Below, piece after piece: positions 8,645 to 17,841 of a DNA stretch of 64,000 nucleotides. Position 1 is the stretch's first letter, and every line of letters starts with the position of its first letter. Origin of the DNA: CBFDBF01 sp050293315 (GTDB lineage Bacteria; Pseudomonadota; Gammaproteobacteria; Chromatiales; Chromatiaceae); contig JBNKMS010000010.1 of NCBI GenBank assembly GCA_050293315.1, forward strand, positions 1 through 64,000. Direction: 5' to 3'. The translations under genes were made by a program, and so were the position numbers. The notes under the pieces were generated by a model. That model saw only the letters and a list, made by a program, of their open reading frames with translations. It had not been told where the DNA came from and did no database searches.

Positions 8645-9772
8645 CTAATAGCGCAATGCCTTGAGTCGCTCAGCGGCATAACTTCCAAGCTCCGGGGAGA
8701 GTATGGCTCCACGCATGGATCGGTCGTATGCCGCTACCGCCTCCGACACCATCCCCATGGCCTCCAGGGAGATGCCCAACCCAACCCAATGGTTGCCATT
8801 ATCAGGATCCGTTTTTACCAGCCGCCGGTAGACGTCCGCCGCCTCCTGGTGTCGCCCATCCTGCTGTAGCAGGGCTGCCAACATAGTAAGTATCTGCGTT
8901 CCACTACCGGCAGAGTGCTCCATCTCCTTCAGTAGCTCAATGGCGGCATAACGCCTTCCCTGCTGTAACAACAGGCGCACCTGCAACAGGGCAAACAGCT
9001 CGTGCTCAGGGGCCAACCTGCGCCCTTCCGCCAGCAGCAATGCTGCGCTGTTGTCGCGCCCGCTCCTGAGCATAAGACCAACCAGCAGCTCTCTGGCACG
9101 ATGTTTTTTAGGATTCAGCTTCAGCGCCCGCTGCAGCTCAGACTCGGCCTCTGCTATGCGGCCGACAACGAGAAAATCCTCCGCCTTGCTCAGCAGACGA
9201 GTGGCACGATCACCAGCAGTAGGCTTACCCTTCGCACTACTCTTCTCTGGCTCAGGGACAGCAGGTTTTTTAACCTCTGGAACTGCTGCCGGCTCTTGCC
9301 GAGGTATAGCCTCAACTACGGGCGCAGGAGCTACCAGCGGCTCCATAACGCCTTCCTCTTCAAGGGCCGCGGGTTGTCTGTCCACTTTGGAGGCTGCCAA
9401 ATGCTCTTTTACACCTATAGCAGCCTCCTCCTGCGACCCTCTCTTACTCGCAACAGACTCAGGTTCGCTGTTCTGATCTACGATCTCCGGTTGTGGCATG
9501 TTTTTCGGCTGCTGCTCCACCCCTTCATCAGGCAGCGATGCGGGCTGCATCGGCCCTGATGCTGGCTGTTGCGGTGGTTCGTTCTGTGGTGATAACAGGA
9601 GAAGAACAGCAAGGGCAACCGACAGCAGCAAGACTGCAATCCCTATCCACCATAATCTGCCTGACCTGCCTACCGGTGTGACCGGGACCGGCCGAGCAAC
9701 GGCCGCGTCGATAGTGCCAGCATGCCGCTGACGCCTGTCCAGATCCTGCAACATTCGATTTATCAGGCTCAT
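8645..9772 (-). CDS. mshN: MSHA biogenesis TPR protein MshN
   Basis: A 375-residue inner-membrane protein. It begins MSLINRMLQDLDRR, the usual MshN opening, then has one transmembrane helix (about 38-60), a long linker rich in Pro, Glu and Gln (about 65-185), and TPR repeats in the C-terminal half (about 190-370). The TPR part should lie in the periplasm, where MshN-type proteins are thought to help assemble or anchor the secretin complex. Its start overlaps the end of mshM by 4 bases, indicating translational coupling. Confidence 0.85.
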   Translation of the reverse strand: MSLINRMLQDLDRRQRHAGTIDAAVARPVPVTPVGRSGRLWWIGIAVLLLSVALAVLLLLSPQNEPPQQPASGPMQPASLPDEGVEQQPKNMPQPEIVDQNSEPESVASKRGSQEEAAIGVKEHLAASKVDRQPAALEEEGVMEPLVAPAPVVEAIPRQEPAAVPEVKKPAVPEPEKSSAKGKPTAGDRATRLLSKAEDFLVVGRIAEAESELQRALKLNPKKHRARELLVGLMLRSGRDNSAALLLAEGRRLAPEHELFALLQVRLLLQQGRRYAAIELLKEMEHSAGSGTQILTMLAALLQQDGRHQEAADVYRRLVKTDPDNGNHWVGLGISLEAMGMVSEAVAAYDRSMRGAILSPELGSYAAERLKALRY

Positions 9773-10635
9773 GACCTGGATCCATCAAACCTGAATAGTT
9801 GTGATCCCGGCAGGATTGAGCTGTTACTTACATCATCAGTATCCCGAATCGCACTGCGCACATGAGACGGTAAAACCTGCTGTCCACCCTCGCCATATGC
9901 TGCCAGCATCGACTTGTGTGCCAGGATATTCACCAGTCTTGGGATACCGCGGCTGGCACGATAGAGCAGCCTTTTCGCCCCATCGGAGAACAGGCTGGTA
10001 CCGCTATGCCCACCTATCTCCAGACGGTGCTCCAGATACCCATCCACCCCCGCGCGGTTCATCGGATGCAGTTTGCAGGAGAAGCTGATCCGCTGCCGCA
10101 GTTGCCGCACATGGGGCTGCCGCAGTCGTTCGTCCAGTTCTGGCTGCCCAAACAGTACAACCTGCATCAACTTGTTTTTTTCCGTCTCCAGGTTGGTCAA
10201 CAGTCGCAGCGCCTCCAGGCTGTTTTCCGGCATTGCCTGCGCCTCATCTAGGATGAGAACAACCTTCTCTCCTATGGAACGTAACTCAATCAGCCGATCG
10301 GTGATCATCCTTGACAGCCGGTGCTGACCGACATTGCCCGATACCTCAAGTGACAACTCATCCGCCAGGGCGTAGCGTAGTGCAGTCGGCTCCATGAAAG
10401 GATTTGGGATATAGGCGGTAAAAAACTCGCCGTTGAGCATGTTCAGCAGCTTGCGACATATGAGGGTCTTCCCAGTACCGACCTCACCGGTCACCTTGAT
10501 AAAACCCTCGCCCATACGCAAGGCCACCAGGAGCACGTTCAGCGCCTCCTGATGCGCAGCATAATTATAGAAATAGCTGGTATCCGGAGTCAGACCGAAA
10601 GGCGCCTCACGTAGCTGAAAGTGCTGTTCGTACAT
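9769..10635 (-). CDS. mshM: MSHA biogenesis AAA ATPase MshM
   Basis: ExeA/GspA-type ATPase of 288 residues. Walker A is GEVGTGKT (50-57), Walker B VVLILDEAQAMPE (about 125-137), with an arginine-rich sensor region behind (ASRGIPRLVNILAHK). Relatives help insert or assemble secretins through the peptidoglycan. No peptidoglycan-binding domain is visible here, so this is the short MshM form. The gene lies 3 bases after mshL and overlaps mshN by 4 bases. Confidence 0.9.
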   Translation of the reverse strand: MYEQHFQLREAPFGLTPDTSYFYNYAAHQEALNVLLVALRMGEGFIKVTGEVGTGKTLICRKLLNMLNGEFFTAYIPNPFMEPTALRYALADELSLEVSGNVGQHRLSRMITDRLIELRSIGEKVVLILDEAQAMPENSLEALRLLTNLETEKNKLMQVVLFGQPELDERLRQPHVRQLRQRISFSCKLHPMNRAGVDGYLEHRLEIGGHSGTSLFSDGAKRLLYRASRGIPRLVNILAHKSMLAAYGEGGQQVLPSHVRSAIRDTDDVSNSSILPGSQLFRFDGSRS

Positions 10636-10638
10636 CGC

Positions 10639-12408
10639 CTACTTGTTCCCCATTCCCCACTCATTACCAAAAACGTGCGGCTTACTGCTGAACCCGAAGT
10701 CTCTATCCAGTTTGCGGAAACGTTGAGCACTGTCGGACATACTCTTTCCCCACACTCCAGGCTTGTTGACCACTATTGGACGTAACACCATTACCAGTTC
10801 ACTCTTTTTCGCATTCTGGCTGGTAGAACGAAACAGATTCCCCAAAATCGGCACCTTGCTGATAAATGGTGTCGCCTGTTGATCCTCTACCGTCGACTCC
10901 TCCATCAGGCCACCGATTACCACCAACTCTCCGTTCTGCGCATAAACAACACTATCGGTCTCACGTACCGTACTCAGGGCCAAAGGCAGACTCTGCGTCT
11001 GGTTCCCTATCAGAATATCCTTCTGTTGATCCTGAACAACGCTGACCGATGGGTGAATATGCAGAGTGACACCACCATTTTCATCGATCTGCGGGGTAAC
11101 ATCGAGGGCGATACCGGAAAAGAATGGGGTCAGAGTGATCTCCGGAGTGGTCGTGGTAGCGGTTCCGGTGGTTGTGGTACTAGAGACCTCGGTTACAAAG
11201 AACTCATCGGTTCCGACCTTGATGACTGCCTTTTGGTTGTTCAGGGTGGATATTCTCGGACTAGATAGCACCTGGACGTTACCCTGTGACTCCAGCAGCT
11301 CTATAAACGCCAGAAAGCTGCCGGAGGCAATGGTTGCCCCGAAAAAGCCACCAAACGCTTGGAAGGTAGTAAAGCCGACCGGAGAGGCAACGGTAGGATC
11401 AACAATGCCGCCAGTCGACGGATTGGTGGCCACAATGCCAGGGTTCCTAAAGGGCGTGTCACCGCCTGATTGACCTATCGAGATAGTTCTGCCACCCTGA
11501 TTCTTCAGTTTGGCCCAGTTGATGCCGGCCTGATAACCATCATTCAGCTCCACTTCGAGGATCTTCGCCTCCAGAATCACCTGACGATGCATCGCCTGAT
11601 CTGTGCTGTTGAGATACTCCTCTACCTCCCGCAACTCCATAGGCATGGCGCGTACCACCACCAATCCGGAGATAGGTGTTACCACTACCGAGCGCCCCTC
11701 ACCACTACCAACAATTGTCTGCAGGGCAGTAGTCAGTTCACTCCAGAAGTCCTGCTCTGAGTAGGTATTGATCACGCTGCCTGACAGAGGTTCGCTATCC
11801 TCTGATGAGGAGGAGTCGGAGCTGCCCTCATCAGAGCTTGAGCTGCTATCGCTATTGGACACCTGTCCAGAGCTGACACTTGTCTTAGATCTTCCGGTAC
11901 GTTGCACATTCAGGTAGTTGACCTGAAACACACGTGAGCGCAGACGCATCGGCAACACATAGAAACCATCCCTTCTACGTTCATACTCATAACCGTAGAC
12001 ATCCTGCAGGGTCTCCATAACATCAGTGATAGTGACGCTCTTTAGATTGAGTGAGATTGAGCCCGTTACCGACGGATGTACCACCATGTTATAGGGCGTC
12101 CCCTCGGTCAATCCCATGAAAAAATCACGCGCCTGGACATCGACCACACTCACATCGAAGCGCGGTGCATTCTCTTCGCCGCTTGGACCTGGAAGCATCT
12201 GGTCAATATTGGGCATAAGTGCGGCAGTCACCTCTGGCGGGGGGGGCGCTGACTGCTGCCTCGACTCTGCCGCTCCATCCTCCAGTGTCTGATGGATACT
12301 ATCGATTGCTGTCTTCCCTGCAGATGTAGTGGAACTGCAGCCGTTTATTAGCAGCAGTGTCGCACCACAAAACATGATCCAATAGATAGATCTAATCATC
12401 TGTTTCAT
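10639..12408 (-). CDS. mshL: MSHA pilus secretin MshL
   Basis: Outer-membrane secretin of 589 residues through which the pilus emerges. It is a predicted lipoprotein (lipobox LINGCSS). An N-terminal secretin/TonB short domain (about 85-160) is followed by a serine/aspartate-rich linker (about 180-210) and the conserved secretin C domain, with the late motif VPILGNLFRS (about 530-540). The serine-rich insert is a low-complexity stretch typical of the N1 region. The gene overlaps mshK by one base and sits directly upstream of mshM. Confidence 0.93.
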   Translation of the reverse strand: MKQMIRSIYWIMFCGATLLLINGCSSTTSAGKTAIDSIHQTLEDGAAESRQQSAPPPPEVTAALMPNIDQMLPGPSGEENAPRFDVSVVDVQARDFFMGLTEGTPYNMVVHPSVTGSISLNLKSVTITDVMETLQDVYGYEYERRRDGFYVLPMRLRSRVFQVNYLNVQRTGRSKTSVSSGQVSNSDSSSSSDEGSSDSSSSEDSEPLSGSVINTYSEQDFWSELTTALQTIVGSGEGRSVVVTPISGLVVVRAMPMELREVEEYLNSTDQAMHRQVILEAKILEVELNDGYQAGINWAKLKNQGGRTISIGQSGGDTPFRNPGIVATNPSTGGIVDPTVASPVGFTTFQAFGGFFGATIASGSFLAFIELLESQGNVQVLSSPRISTLNNQKAVIKVGTDEFFVTEVSSTTTTGTATTTTPEITLTPFFSGIALDVTPQIDENGGVTLHIHPSVSVVQDQQKDILIGNQTQSLPLALSTVRETDSVVYAQNGELVVIGGLMEESTVEDQQATPFISKVPILGNLFRSTSQNAKKSELVMVLRPIVVNKPGVWGKSMSDSAQRFRKLDRDFGFSSKPHVFGNEWGMGNK

Positions 12409-12743
12409 TATTTACCCCTGCCAACTGCTGTCTTTATCTGCATAGGAATAAGTCTCAACTCTACAATCTCTGTTGCGGTTTGGATGCTGACCGTAGTTGC
12501 ATCTATGGCAACCACCTTACCACCATTAACCTCTTCACCCACATTAACACGTATACCATTTACTATCGCACTACTACCGGCTGGAGAGAGCAGTATCCCA
12601 TTTAGCCGAAAATCCTCTACCTCACCATCAACCTCATCAGCAACAACCGAAGGCTGCAGATGGTTTGGAGGCATAGTCGGATCAACCAGCTGTTCTGCCC
12701 CAGCGGTCATGGGCAACAACAGCATCAGTAATAACCTATACAC
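12408..12743 (-). CDS. mshK: MSHA biogenesis protein MshK
   Basis: A small exported protein of about 111 residues: signal peptide (VYRLLLMLLLPMTAGA), then a motif DPTMPPNHL and a short beta-rich domain, similar in layout to the pilotin-like PilP/MshK proteins that link the inner-membrane complex to the secretin. The likely start is GTG at 12743; a TTG sits immediately upstream. It overlaps the end of mshJ by 8 bases. Identification rests on position between mshJ and mshL and on this layout. Confidence 0.8.
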   Translation of the reverse strand: MYRLLLMLLLPMTAGAEQLVDPTMPPNHLQPSVVADEVDGEVEDFRLNGILLSPAGSSAIVNGIRVNVGEEVNGGKVVAIDATTVSIQTATEIVELRLIPMQIKTAVGRGK

Positions 12744-13515
12744 CAACCCATCCCTCTGACAGACTCAGTGTGTGTAGTCGGATACGCACCTTTGCCCGCG
12801 GATACTCCACCACATCATATTCAACCGCATCCCAGAAAAAACGCTGGGGAAACGCCTCCAGAGCCCGCAGATACTCCAGTGTGGAGAAGAACTCTCCCTC
12901 TAACTCCAGGGTAAAGCCGTGCTGGTATATGCCAGGTGACGTTAATACCCCCCCAGTAATGTCACTCTCCTGCTCTTCCGGCTGCTGCGATGCCTGGTCA
13001 AGCACATTATTCTGCTCCACAGCAGCCCTGGAGACACTGTTCTCTAGCTTTATAAGCCGCAAACCACCTCTATCGAGCAACAGCTGCTCCAACAACCTTG
13101 CCATCTGTTCAGGGGCTATCAGCAGTGAGGTCAGCTCACTGTTTTTCGACCCCAGTGTATCCAACTCCTGCAGCAGTTCATCAATCATCGACTCAGTTTT
13201 GGCGTTATAGTCGATCCCAAATCTCTGCCCCAGCTCCGCTAAATTCTGCTCCATCTGGACATTCTCTTCACGCACACCGGCCAGTGAGTTCTTCAACCGT
13301 TGCTCCTTTTTTAGCAACGGCTGCCAAAAGAGGAGGCTCCAGCCCATGTGCAGCACCACTGCAGCAACGAGCAACATCAGCAGCCGTTCCCGCAGGGTCA
13401 TGCTATCCACCTTGGCCGCGCCCTGCAGTATCTTTTCACGCAGCGGCTGCAATCTATCTAATACCGGTCGTATCCTTTCTATAGCAGTTTGCAATTTTGC
13501 GTAATAATCGTTCAC
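12736..13515 (-). CDS. mshJ: MSHA biogenesis protein MshJ (PilO-like)
   Basis: A 259-residue bitopic inner-membrane protein. A short cytosolic N terminus is followed by one transmembrane helix (about 45-68), a coiled coil (about 70-125) and a periplasmic alpha/beta domain. This is the PilO/GspM layout of the alignment complex that bridges platform and secretin. Its start overlaps the preceding PilN-like gene by 4 bases. Confidence 0.85.
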   Translation of the reverse strand: MNDYYAKLQTAIERIRPVLDRLQPLREKILQGAAKVDSMTLRERLLMLLVAAVVLHMGWSLLFWQPLLKKEQRLKNSLAGVREENVQMEQNLAELGQRFGIDYNAKTESMIDELLQELDTLGSKNSELTSLLIAPEQMARLLEQLLLDRGGLRLIKLENSVSRAAVEQNNVLDQASQQPEEQESDITGGVLTSPGIYQHGFTLELEGEFFSTLEYLRALEAFPQRFFWDAVEYDVVEYPRAKVRIRLHTLSLSEGWVGV

Positions 13516-14138
13516 TGCGACTCTTCCCCACTGACCCCACTGCTGGTGGACAGGTTAAAGCTCACATATGGTTGCTCCTGCTCCCCACGCTGCAGGCTCA
13601 ACACCTCGAATATATGCCCCCTGAACGCCTCCTCTCCAGATAACTTGCCCAAAAGCTGCGGTACCAACTCTGGATGGGTAACCCCACCACCCAGCTCCAA
13701 CTCATCACCACCGCTGAGAATGTGAATCCGCTGTAGCCAGAGGCCGTCTATATGCTGCCTTGCGAGACCGGTAAAGAAGCTGGAGAATTCCGTCTGCTTC
13801 TGCATCATACTCCCCTCCAGAATTACCATGGCCTCCTTTCTCAGATCACGCTGTTTCCGCAGCCTCTCTAGCTTCCGTACTAACTCGTTATCTGTCTCTG
13901 CAGTTGGCGCCTGCTCACTCAGCATGGCGATATTGCTCTCCATGGTTGCCTGCCGTTCCCGAGCAGCTTGAAGCTGTCCGTCAATGCCCTGCAGCTGCAC
14001 CCATGTCACTACGTATGTGATGAAATAGGCAAATATAAGTATGGCCAGGAGAATACCCATGGTAGCGGCAGAGAACGGCACCTCCTGTTTATGAAACATT
14101 GGGTGGTATAGGTTGACCTGTTGCAGTGGTTTTTTCAT
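13512..14138 (-). CDS. PilN-like MSHA biogenesis protein
   Basis: A 208-residue bitopic protein beginning MKKPLQQVNLYHPMF. The QQVNLY segment is the conserved PilN peptide that binds PilM-type proteins. A transmembrane helix (about 27-48), a coiled coil and a periplasmic domain follow. In Vibrio-type loci the equivalent is called MshI2 or is fused to MshI. It overlaps its neighbours on both sides by 4 bases, so mshI, this gene and mshJ form a coupled PilM-PilN-PilO set. Confidence 0.85.
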   Translation of the reverse strand: MKKPLQQVNLYHPMFHKQEVPFSAATMGILLAILIFAYFITYVVTWVQLQGIDGQLQAARERQATMESNIAMLSEQAPTAETDNELVRKLERLRKQRDLRKEAMVILEGSMMQKQTEFSSFFTGLARQHIDGLWLQRIHILSGGDELELGGGVTHPELVPQLLGKLSGEEAFRGHIFEVLSLQRGEQEQPYVSFNLSTSSGVSGEESQ

Positions 14139-15088
14139 ACTGCCCCTCGCAAGGCCCCGCCAACTACCGCCATGTAATCTTGCGACCCTCCTGTGAGCGC
14201 ACTCTCCATCCCATCCAGCATTTCCGCCAACCTGAACTCGCCAACAGGCGCCTCAAGATTCGCCTCAGCAAACTGTATTAACCCCTTGATCCTATTCGCA
14301 GCCGTAGACATCACACTGACCCTTTTTACCGGACCTTCACCAAATTGGCTCTCATAAAAATCCATACTGCGTTGGATCTCCAGTACCAGGGTGTCCAGCA
14401 CAGGGCTCCCCTGCTCTAAATCAACGACACTGCCATCCATATGCTCAAGATCGTTCAAGTCGAATTTAATATGCCTACTGAGATAGAGCTGGGCGTTGTT
14501 AATAATCTCGATCATGCCGCAATTGGATGATAAATATAGAAAGGCGTGGGCACCCTCATCCGTTTCATCCAAAAGTGCCAGATTACGCAGTGACAACTCG
14601 GTAATATCTATTGCCTCAATCTCGATCCCGGCAGCACCAAGCAGATCGACCCGATCCCGAATCAGCGAGTTGCGTGCAGCAACCACTGAGAGCTTGCTGC
14701 CAACCCCAGCCCGCTTCGGTTCAGGTAGAGAGAATAGATCGATGACAGCGTCATCGATATGAAAATCTATAAGGTCCTTGATCTGCCACCGAACGGCCCC
14801 ACGTAGCTCACTCGGCTCCACCCCTGGAGACTCCACCTGCAGCATCGTGTAGTCCTCGGGAGAGAGCACCAGGACGCTTTTCATGCTGTGCAGATCCATC
14901 TCTGAGGCTAGCTGCCTACACACTCCGGCGTGACTATCATGCCCGGCATATGGCTGGAAACGCACACTCTGGAGCAGTGGTCTTTGACCAATGCGCTGCT
15001 TAATTACGGCGACAGTGATGCCGTTAGGATGGAGGCCTATACCGGCCTGCAGATCCTGTTTCAACTGTTTCCTAAAAAATAGCTTCAC
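14135..15088 (-). CDS. mshI: MSHA biogenesis protein MshI (PilM-like)
   Basis: A 317-residue cytosolic actin-fold protein of the PilM/MshI family. It lacks a signal peptide and transmembrane segments. It should bind the N-terminal peptide of the PilN-like protein encoded just downstream and connect it to the MshE ATPase. It is the first gene of the minus-strand msh run; the region 15089-15329 upstream separates it from the divergent mshA and must hold both promoters. Confidence 0.85.
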   Translation of the reverse strand: MKLFFRKQLKQDLQAGIGLHPNGITVAVIKQRIGQRPLLQSVRFQPYAGHDSHAGVCRQLASEMDLHSMKSVLVLSPEDYTMLQVESPGVEPSELRGAVRWQIKDLIDFHIDDAVIDLFSLPEPKRAGVGSKLSVVAARNSLIRDRVDLLGAAGIEIEAIDITELSLRNLALLDETDEGAHAFLYLSSNCGMIEIINNAQLYLSRHIKFDLNDLEHMDGSVVDLEQGSPVLDTLVLEIQRSMDFYESQFGEGPVKRVSVMSTAANRIKGLIQFAEANLEAPVGEFRLAEMLDGMESALTGGSQDYMAVVGGALRGAV

Positions 15089-15195
15089 CTATGCCCCCAA
15101 GCGCACCTATACAGAGGATCCTTCAGGAGTATATACCATATTAGCCCTTTTTCAGGTAAATAGTTAGAAAAACTACATATATGACTGATTATTCA

Positions 15196-15279
15196 TTGAA
15201 TTATCATTTTTTTGCACTATATTATCTATTATCGCTAAAGGGAGTTACCTATCTGCCGTTAAAAGGGTAAGAGCTACCC
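15196..15279 (+). promoter_or_regulatory. Candidate mshA promoter and leader hairpin
   Basis: The 241-base divergent gap between mshI and mshA is AT-rich. A possible sigma-70 promoter is TTGAAT (15196-15201) with TATATT at 15218 (16-base spacer) or TATTAT at 15220 (18-base spacer). Downstream, in the likely mshA leader, a small hairpin GGGTA-AGAGC-TACCC lies at 15265-15279. I saw no motif that I could match to a known riboswitch. Confidence 0.35.
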
Positions 15280-15329
15280 TGCGATTTGCGGCGTGTTTTG
15301 ATGTATTTTTAGTGAGTGAGGCTATCTGC

Positions 15330-15809
15330 ATGAACAAAAAACAGAGCGGTTTTACCCTGATAGAGCTGGTTATGGTGATTGTGATCCTGGGGATTCTGGC
15401 AGCCACCGCGATCCCGAGGTATGTAAGCCTGGAGACCGATGCCCGTATAGCTGTCGTAGAGTCCATGGCAGGTAGTCTCAAGACCGGGGCCCTGGTGGTC
15501 CACGCCAAGGCCATCATCGAAGGTACGAATATGGGCGCAAACAACCAGGATGTGGATATGGACAATGATGGCGTCGATAACGGCCCCAATGATGTACGTG
15601 TCGATCAGGGCTATCCGGAAGAGAGCGCAATCGGTATCGACCGGACAATAGAGCAAAGCAGCCTGGACGAGTTTACGGTGGTGAACAACCCCGTCACTGG
15701 TAACCGTGATTTTCGGCTCAACGGGATCAACGGCTGCCAGGCTACCTATAACAATAACGGCAGTAGCACATCAGCCCCAACAGTAGATACAAATACCGAT
15801 AACTGCTAA
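15330..15809 (+). CDS. mshA: MSHA major pilin (type IVa prepilin)
   Basis: A 159-residue type IV prepilin with a short leader ending in glycine (MNKKQSG) before FTLIELVMVIVILGILAATA, with Glu at mature position 5. It would be cut and methylated by a PilD-type peptidase, not encoded here. The globular part has the MSHA-type GYP segment and a C-terminal cysteine pair (GCQ ... DNC) that probably forms the D-region loop. Between them is an Asp-rich loop DVDMDNDGVDNGPND, like a calcium-binding DxDxDG motif. I use the ATG at 15330, with GTGAGG eight bases upstream; a GTG at 15312 is less likely. Strand is opposite to the other msh genes. Confidence 0.85.
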   Translation: MNKKQSGFTLIELVMVIVILGILAATAIPRYVSLETDARIAVVESMAGSLKTGALVVHAKAIIEGTNMGANNQDVDMDNDGVDNGPNDVRVDQGYPEESAIGIDRTIEQSSLDEFTVVNNPVTGNRDFRLNGINGCQATYNNNGSSTSAPTVDTNTDNC

Positions 15810-15821
15810 ACACCATACCCT

Positions 15822-15895
15822 CATGGCGGCAATATTTGTCGCCATGACATATTCATATTTCCCCTTCTGACCCGGTACTTTGCCGGGTTTTTTTT
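15822..15895 (+). terminator. Double hairpin terminator after mshA
   Basis: A 9-pair hairpin (15822-15830 with 15838-15846, one G-T pair) stands just after the mshA stop. It is followed by a terminator: stem ACCCGG / CCGGGT (15870-15888, 7-base loop) running into eight T residues (15888-15895). The first may stabilise the abundant pilin mRNA; the second should end transcription before glnK. The remaining gap, 15896-16032, must hold the glnK promoter. I looked for a sigma-54 -24/-12 element there and found no good match. Confidence 0.8.
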
Positions 15896-16032
15896 ATCTA
15901 CTCCTCTAACCTAACGCTACAGCCGGCACTTCAGATCGGCCGGAATATCAGGGTTGCTCAGTACAATCTGACCCCCGATTGTGGTAAAAGTAACTCCGTT
16001 GTAATTCAACATAACGATAAGCGGGGGATACT

Positions 16033-16371
16033 GTGAAATTAATCGAAGCAATCATCAAACCCTTCAAGCTCGATGATGTACGTGAGGCCCTATCTGAAAT
16101 TGGCATCATGGGCATTACCGTGTCTGAAGTTAAAGGCTTTGGTCGTCAAAAGGGCCATACAGAGCTGTATAGAGGCGCTGAATACGTGGTCGATTTTCTG
16201 CCCAAGGTTAAGCTAGAGACTGTCGTCAATGATGACCAGGTTGACCGCGTCATCGAGGCGATCAGTGGCGCGGCAAATACCGGAAAGATCGGTGATGGCA
16301 AGATCTTCGTCTTGGATGTAGAGCAGGCCATACGTATCCGTACCGGTGAATCTGGTAGCGACGCACTTTAA
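16033..16371 (+). CDS. glnK: Nitrogen regulatory PII protein
   Basis: Trimeric PII signal protein of 112 residues, the normal length. It binds ATP, ADP and 2-oxoglutarate, and its T-loop regulates partners. The uridylylation site Tyr51 is present (RGAEYVVDF) and the ATP-binding TGKIGDGKIF motif is intact. It starts at GTG with a GGGGG ribosome site about six bases upstream. It is followed 24 bases later by amtB, the usual glnK-amtB operon in which GlnK blocks AmtB when ammonium rises. The uridylylating enzyme GlnD is encoded at 47233-49887. The symbol glnK rests on linkage to amtB. Confidence 0.95.
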   Translation: MKLIEAIIKPFKLDDVREALSEIGIMGITVSEVKGFGRQKGHTELYRGAEYVVDFLPKVKLETVVNDDQVDRVIEAISGAANTGKIGDGKIFVLDVEQAIRIRTGESGSDAL

Positions 16372-16395
16372 TTTCAGGCAAATGGGGTAGATAAA

Positions 16396-17685
16396 ATGAG
16401 ATATACAAATCGTATGGCAGCAGCCTTACTGCTGCTTTTGATGCCAGCTATTGCTTGCGCTGACACCCTGGACACGGGTGATAGTGCGTGGATATTGACT
16501 TCGACCGCGTTGGTTCTGTTTATGACCCTGCCAGGGCTGGCGCTATTTTATGGAGGCCTGGTTAGGGCAAAAAATGTCCTCTCTGTCCTGATGCAGTGTT
16601 TTGCCATCGCCTGCATGGTAAGTGTTATCTGGGTGCTCTATGGTTACAGCCTCTCCTTTGGCGACGGCGGAGGCATGAATGCCGTAGTTGGCGGGTTAAG
16701 CAACGCCTTTCTTGCAGATGTGACCCGCGAATCTATGAGCGGGACCCTGCCGGAGACGGTATTTATCATGTTCCAATTGACCTTTGCCATAATCACACCG
16801 GCTCTAATTATCGGTGGATTCGCGGAACGCATGAGGTTCTCCTCTATGCTTCTGTTCAGTGCCATTTGGGTCACTATCGTGTATTTCCCGATCTGCCACT
16901 GGGTCTGGGGTGGCGGCTGGCTGGCAGAGAAAGGGCTGCTGGACTTTGCCGGTGGGACTGTGGTGCATATAACGGCAGGTGTCGCGGCACTGGTCAGTGC
17001 GATGGTCATTGGCAATCGCAATGGCTTCCAGACAGCAGCAATGATACCGCATAACATGACCATGACTGTAACCGGCGCCGGTATGCTGTGGGTCGGCTGG
17101 TTTGGATTCAATGCAGGTAGTGCGGTGGCCGCCAATGGCGATGCCGGTATGGCGATGCTGGTTACTCACACCAGTGCAGCCTGTGGTGCGATAACCTGGG
17201 CGACCTTGGAGTGGATTAAATATGGCAAACCCAGCGCCCTCGGCACAGTCACCGGTATGGTGGCGGGTCTAGGCACCATTACACCTGCGTCCGGCTATGT
17301 CGGGCCTATGGGTGCGCTGATTATTGGTATCAGTGCTGGCATCATCTGCTTCTATGCCACCGGTTTTATCAAACAGAAACTGAACATAGATGATTCGCTC
17401 GATGTCTTTCCGGTACACGGTGTAGGTGGCATGCTGGGCACTGTCGCTGCCGGCATCTTTGTCGTTGCAGGGCTGGGGGGTGCCGGCCTTGCGGAAGGCA
17501 AGAGCATGGGCTCCCAAGTGGCAGTACAGTTGGTAGGTGTGGTTGCCACGGTGGGGTATACAGCTATCGCCACCTATATCACCCTTAAGATCGTCGATGC
17601 TATTTTAGGACTTCGTGTTTCTGATGAGGCGGAGACAGAGGGTCTCGATATCAACCAACATGAAGAGCGAGGCTATATCCTATAA
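16396..17685 (+). CDS. amtB: Ammonium transporter AmtB
   Basis: Trimeric ammonium channel of the inner membrane, 429 residues, close to E. coli AmtB (428). It has an N-terminal signal peptide (ending AIACADT) and eleven predicted transmembrane helices. The pore histidines are in the motifs H-W (CHWVWGGGW region) and DVFPVHGVGGMLG, and the FFYGGLVR-like start (LALFYGGLVRAKN) is typical. It is cotranscribed with glnK and ends in a strong terminator. The pair lies between the two halves of the MSHA locus. Confidence 0.96.
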   Translation: MRYTNRMAAALLLLLMPAIACADTLDTGDSAWILTSTALVLFMTLPGLALFYGGLVRAKNVLSVLMQCFAIACMVSVIWVLYGYSLSFGDGGGMNAVVGGLSNAFLADVTRESMSGTLPETVFIMFQLTFAIITPALIIGGFAERMRFSSMLLFSAIWVTIVYFPICHWVWGGGWLAEKGLLDFAGGTVVHITAGVAALVSAMVIGNRNGFQTAAMIPHNMTMTVTGAGMLWVGWFGFNAGSAVAANGDAGMAMLVTHTSAACGAITWATLEWIKYGKPSALGTVTGMVAGLGTITPASGYVGPMGALIIGISAGIICFYATGFIKQKLNIDDSLDVFPVHGVGGMLGTVAAGIFVVAGLGGAGLAEGKSMGSQVAVQLVGVVATVGYTAIATYITLKIVDAILGLRVSDEAETEGLDINQHEERGYIL

Positions 17686-17728
17686 AATTCGCCTAAATTT
17701 GGCAGAAAATAAATTTTCTACCGCTGAC

Positions 17729-17769
17729 AGCCTGAATCTGTAACCTTGGTGACAGATTCAGGCTTTTTT
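17729..17769 (+). terminator. Rho-independent terminator of glnK-amtB
   Basis: A perfect 13-base stem, AGCCTGAATCTGT / ACAGATTCAGGCT, with a 10-base loop, followed by a T-run to 17769. It lies 44 bases after the amtB stop and ends transcription ahead of the convergent mshP. Confidence 0.93.
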
Positions 17770-17841
17770 ATCGCCTGTTAAACAGTCCGGTTCATTCAAC
17801 CTGCGGCCATGCCTATAGCATCGCTAGGTCACACATATGAA

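Noticed and set aside
15240..15329. A cyclic-di-GMP riboswitch in the mshA leader
   Set aside because: The GGGTA-AGAGC-TACCC hairpin is present, but the conserved bases of the GEMM type that I know are not.
15896..16032. A sigma-54 promoter before glnK
   Set aside because: I looked for GG-N10-GC in the -24/-12 arrangement. The best candidate (GGAATATCAGGGTTGC) has a 12-base spacing, so it was not called.
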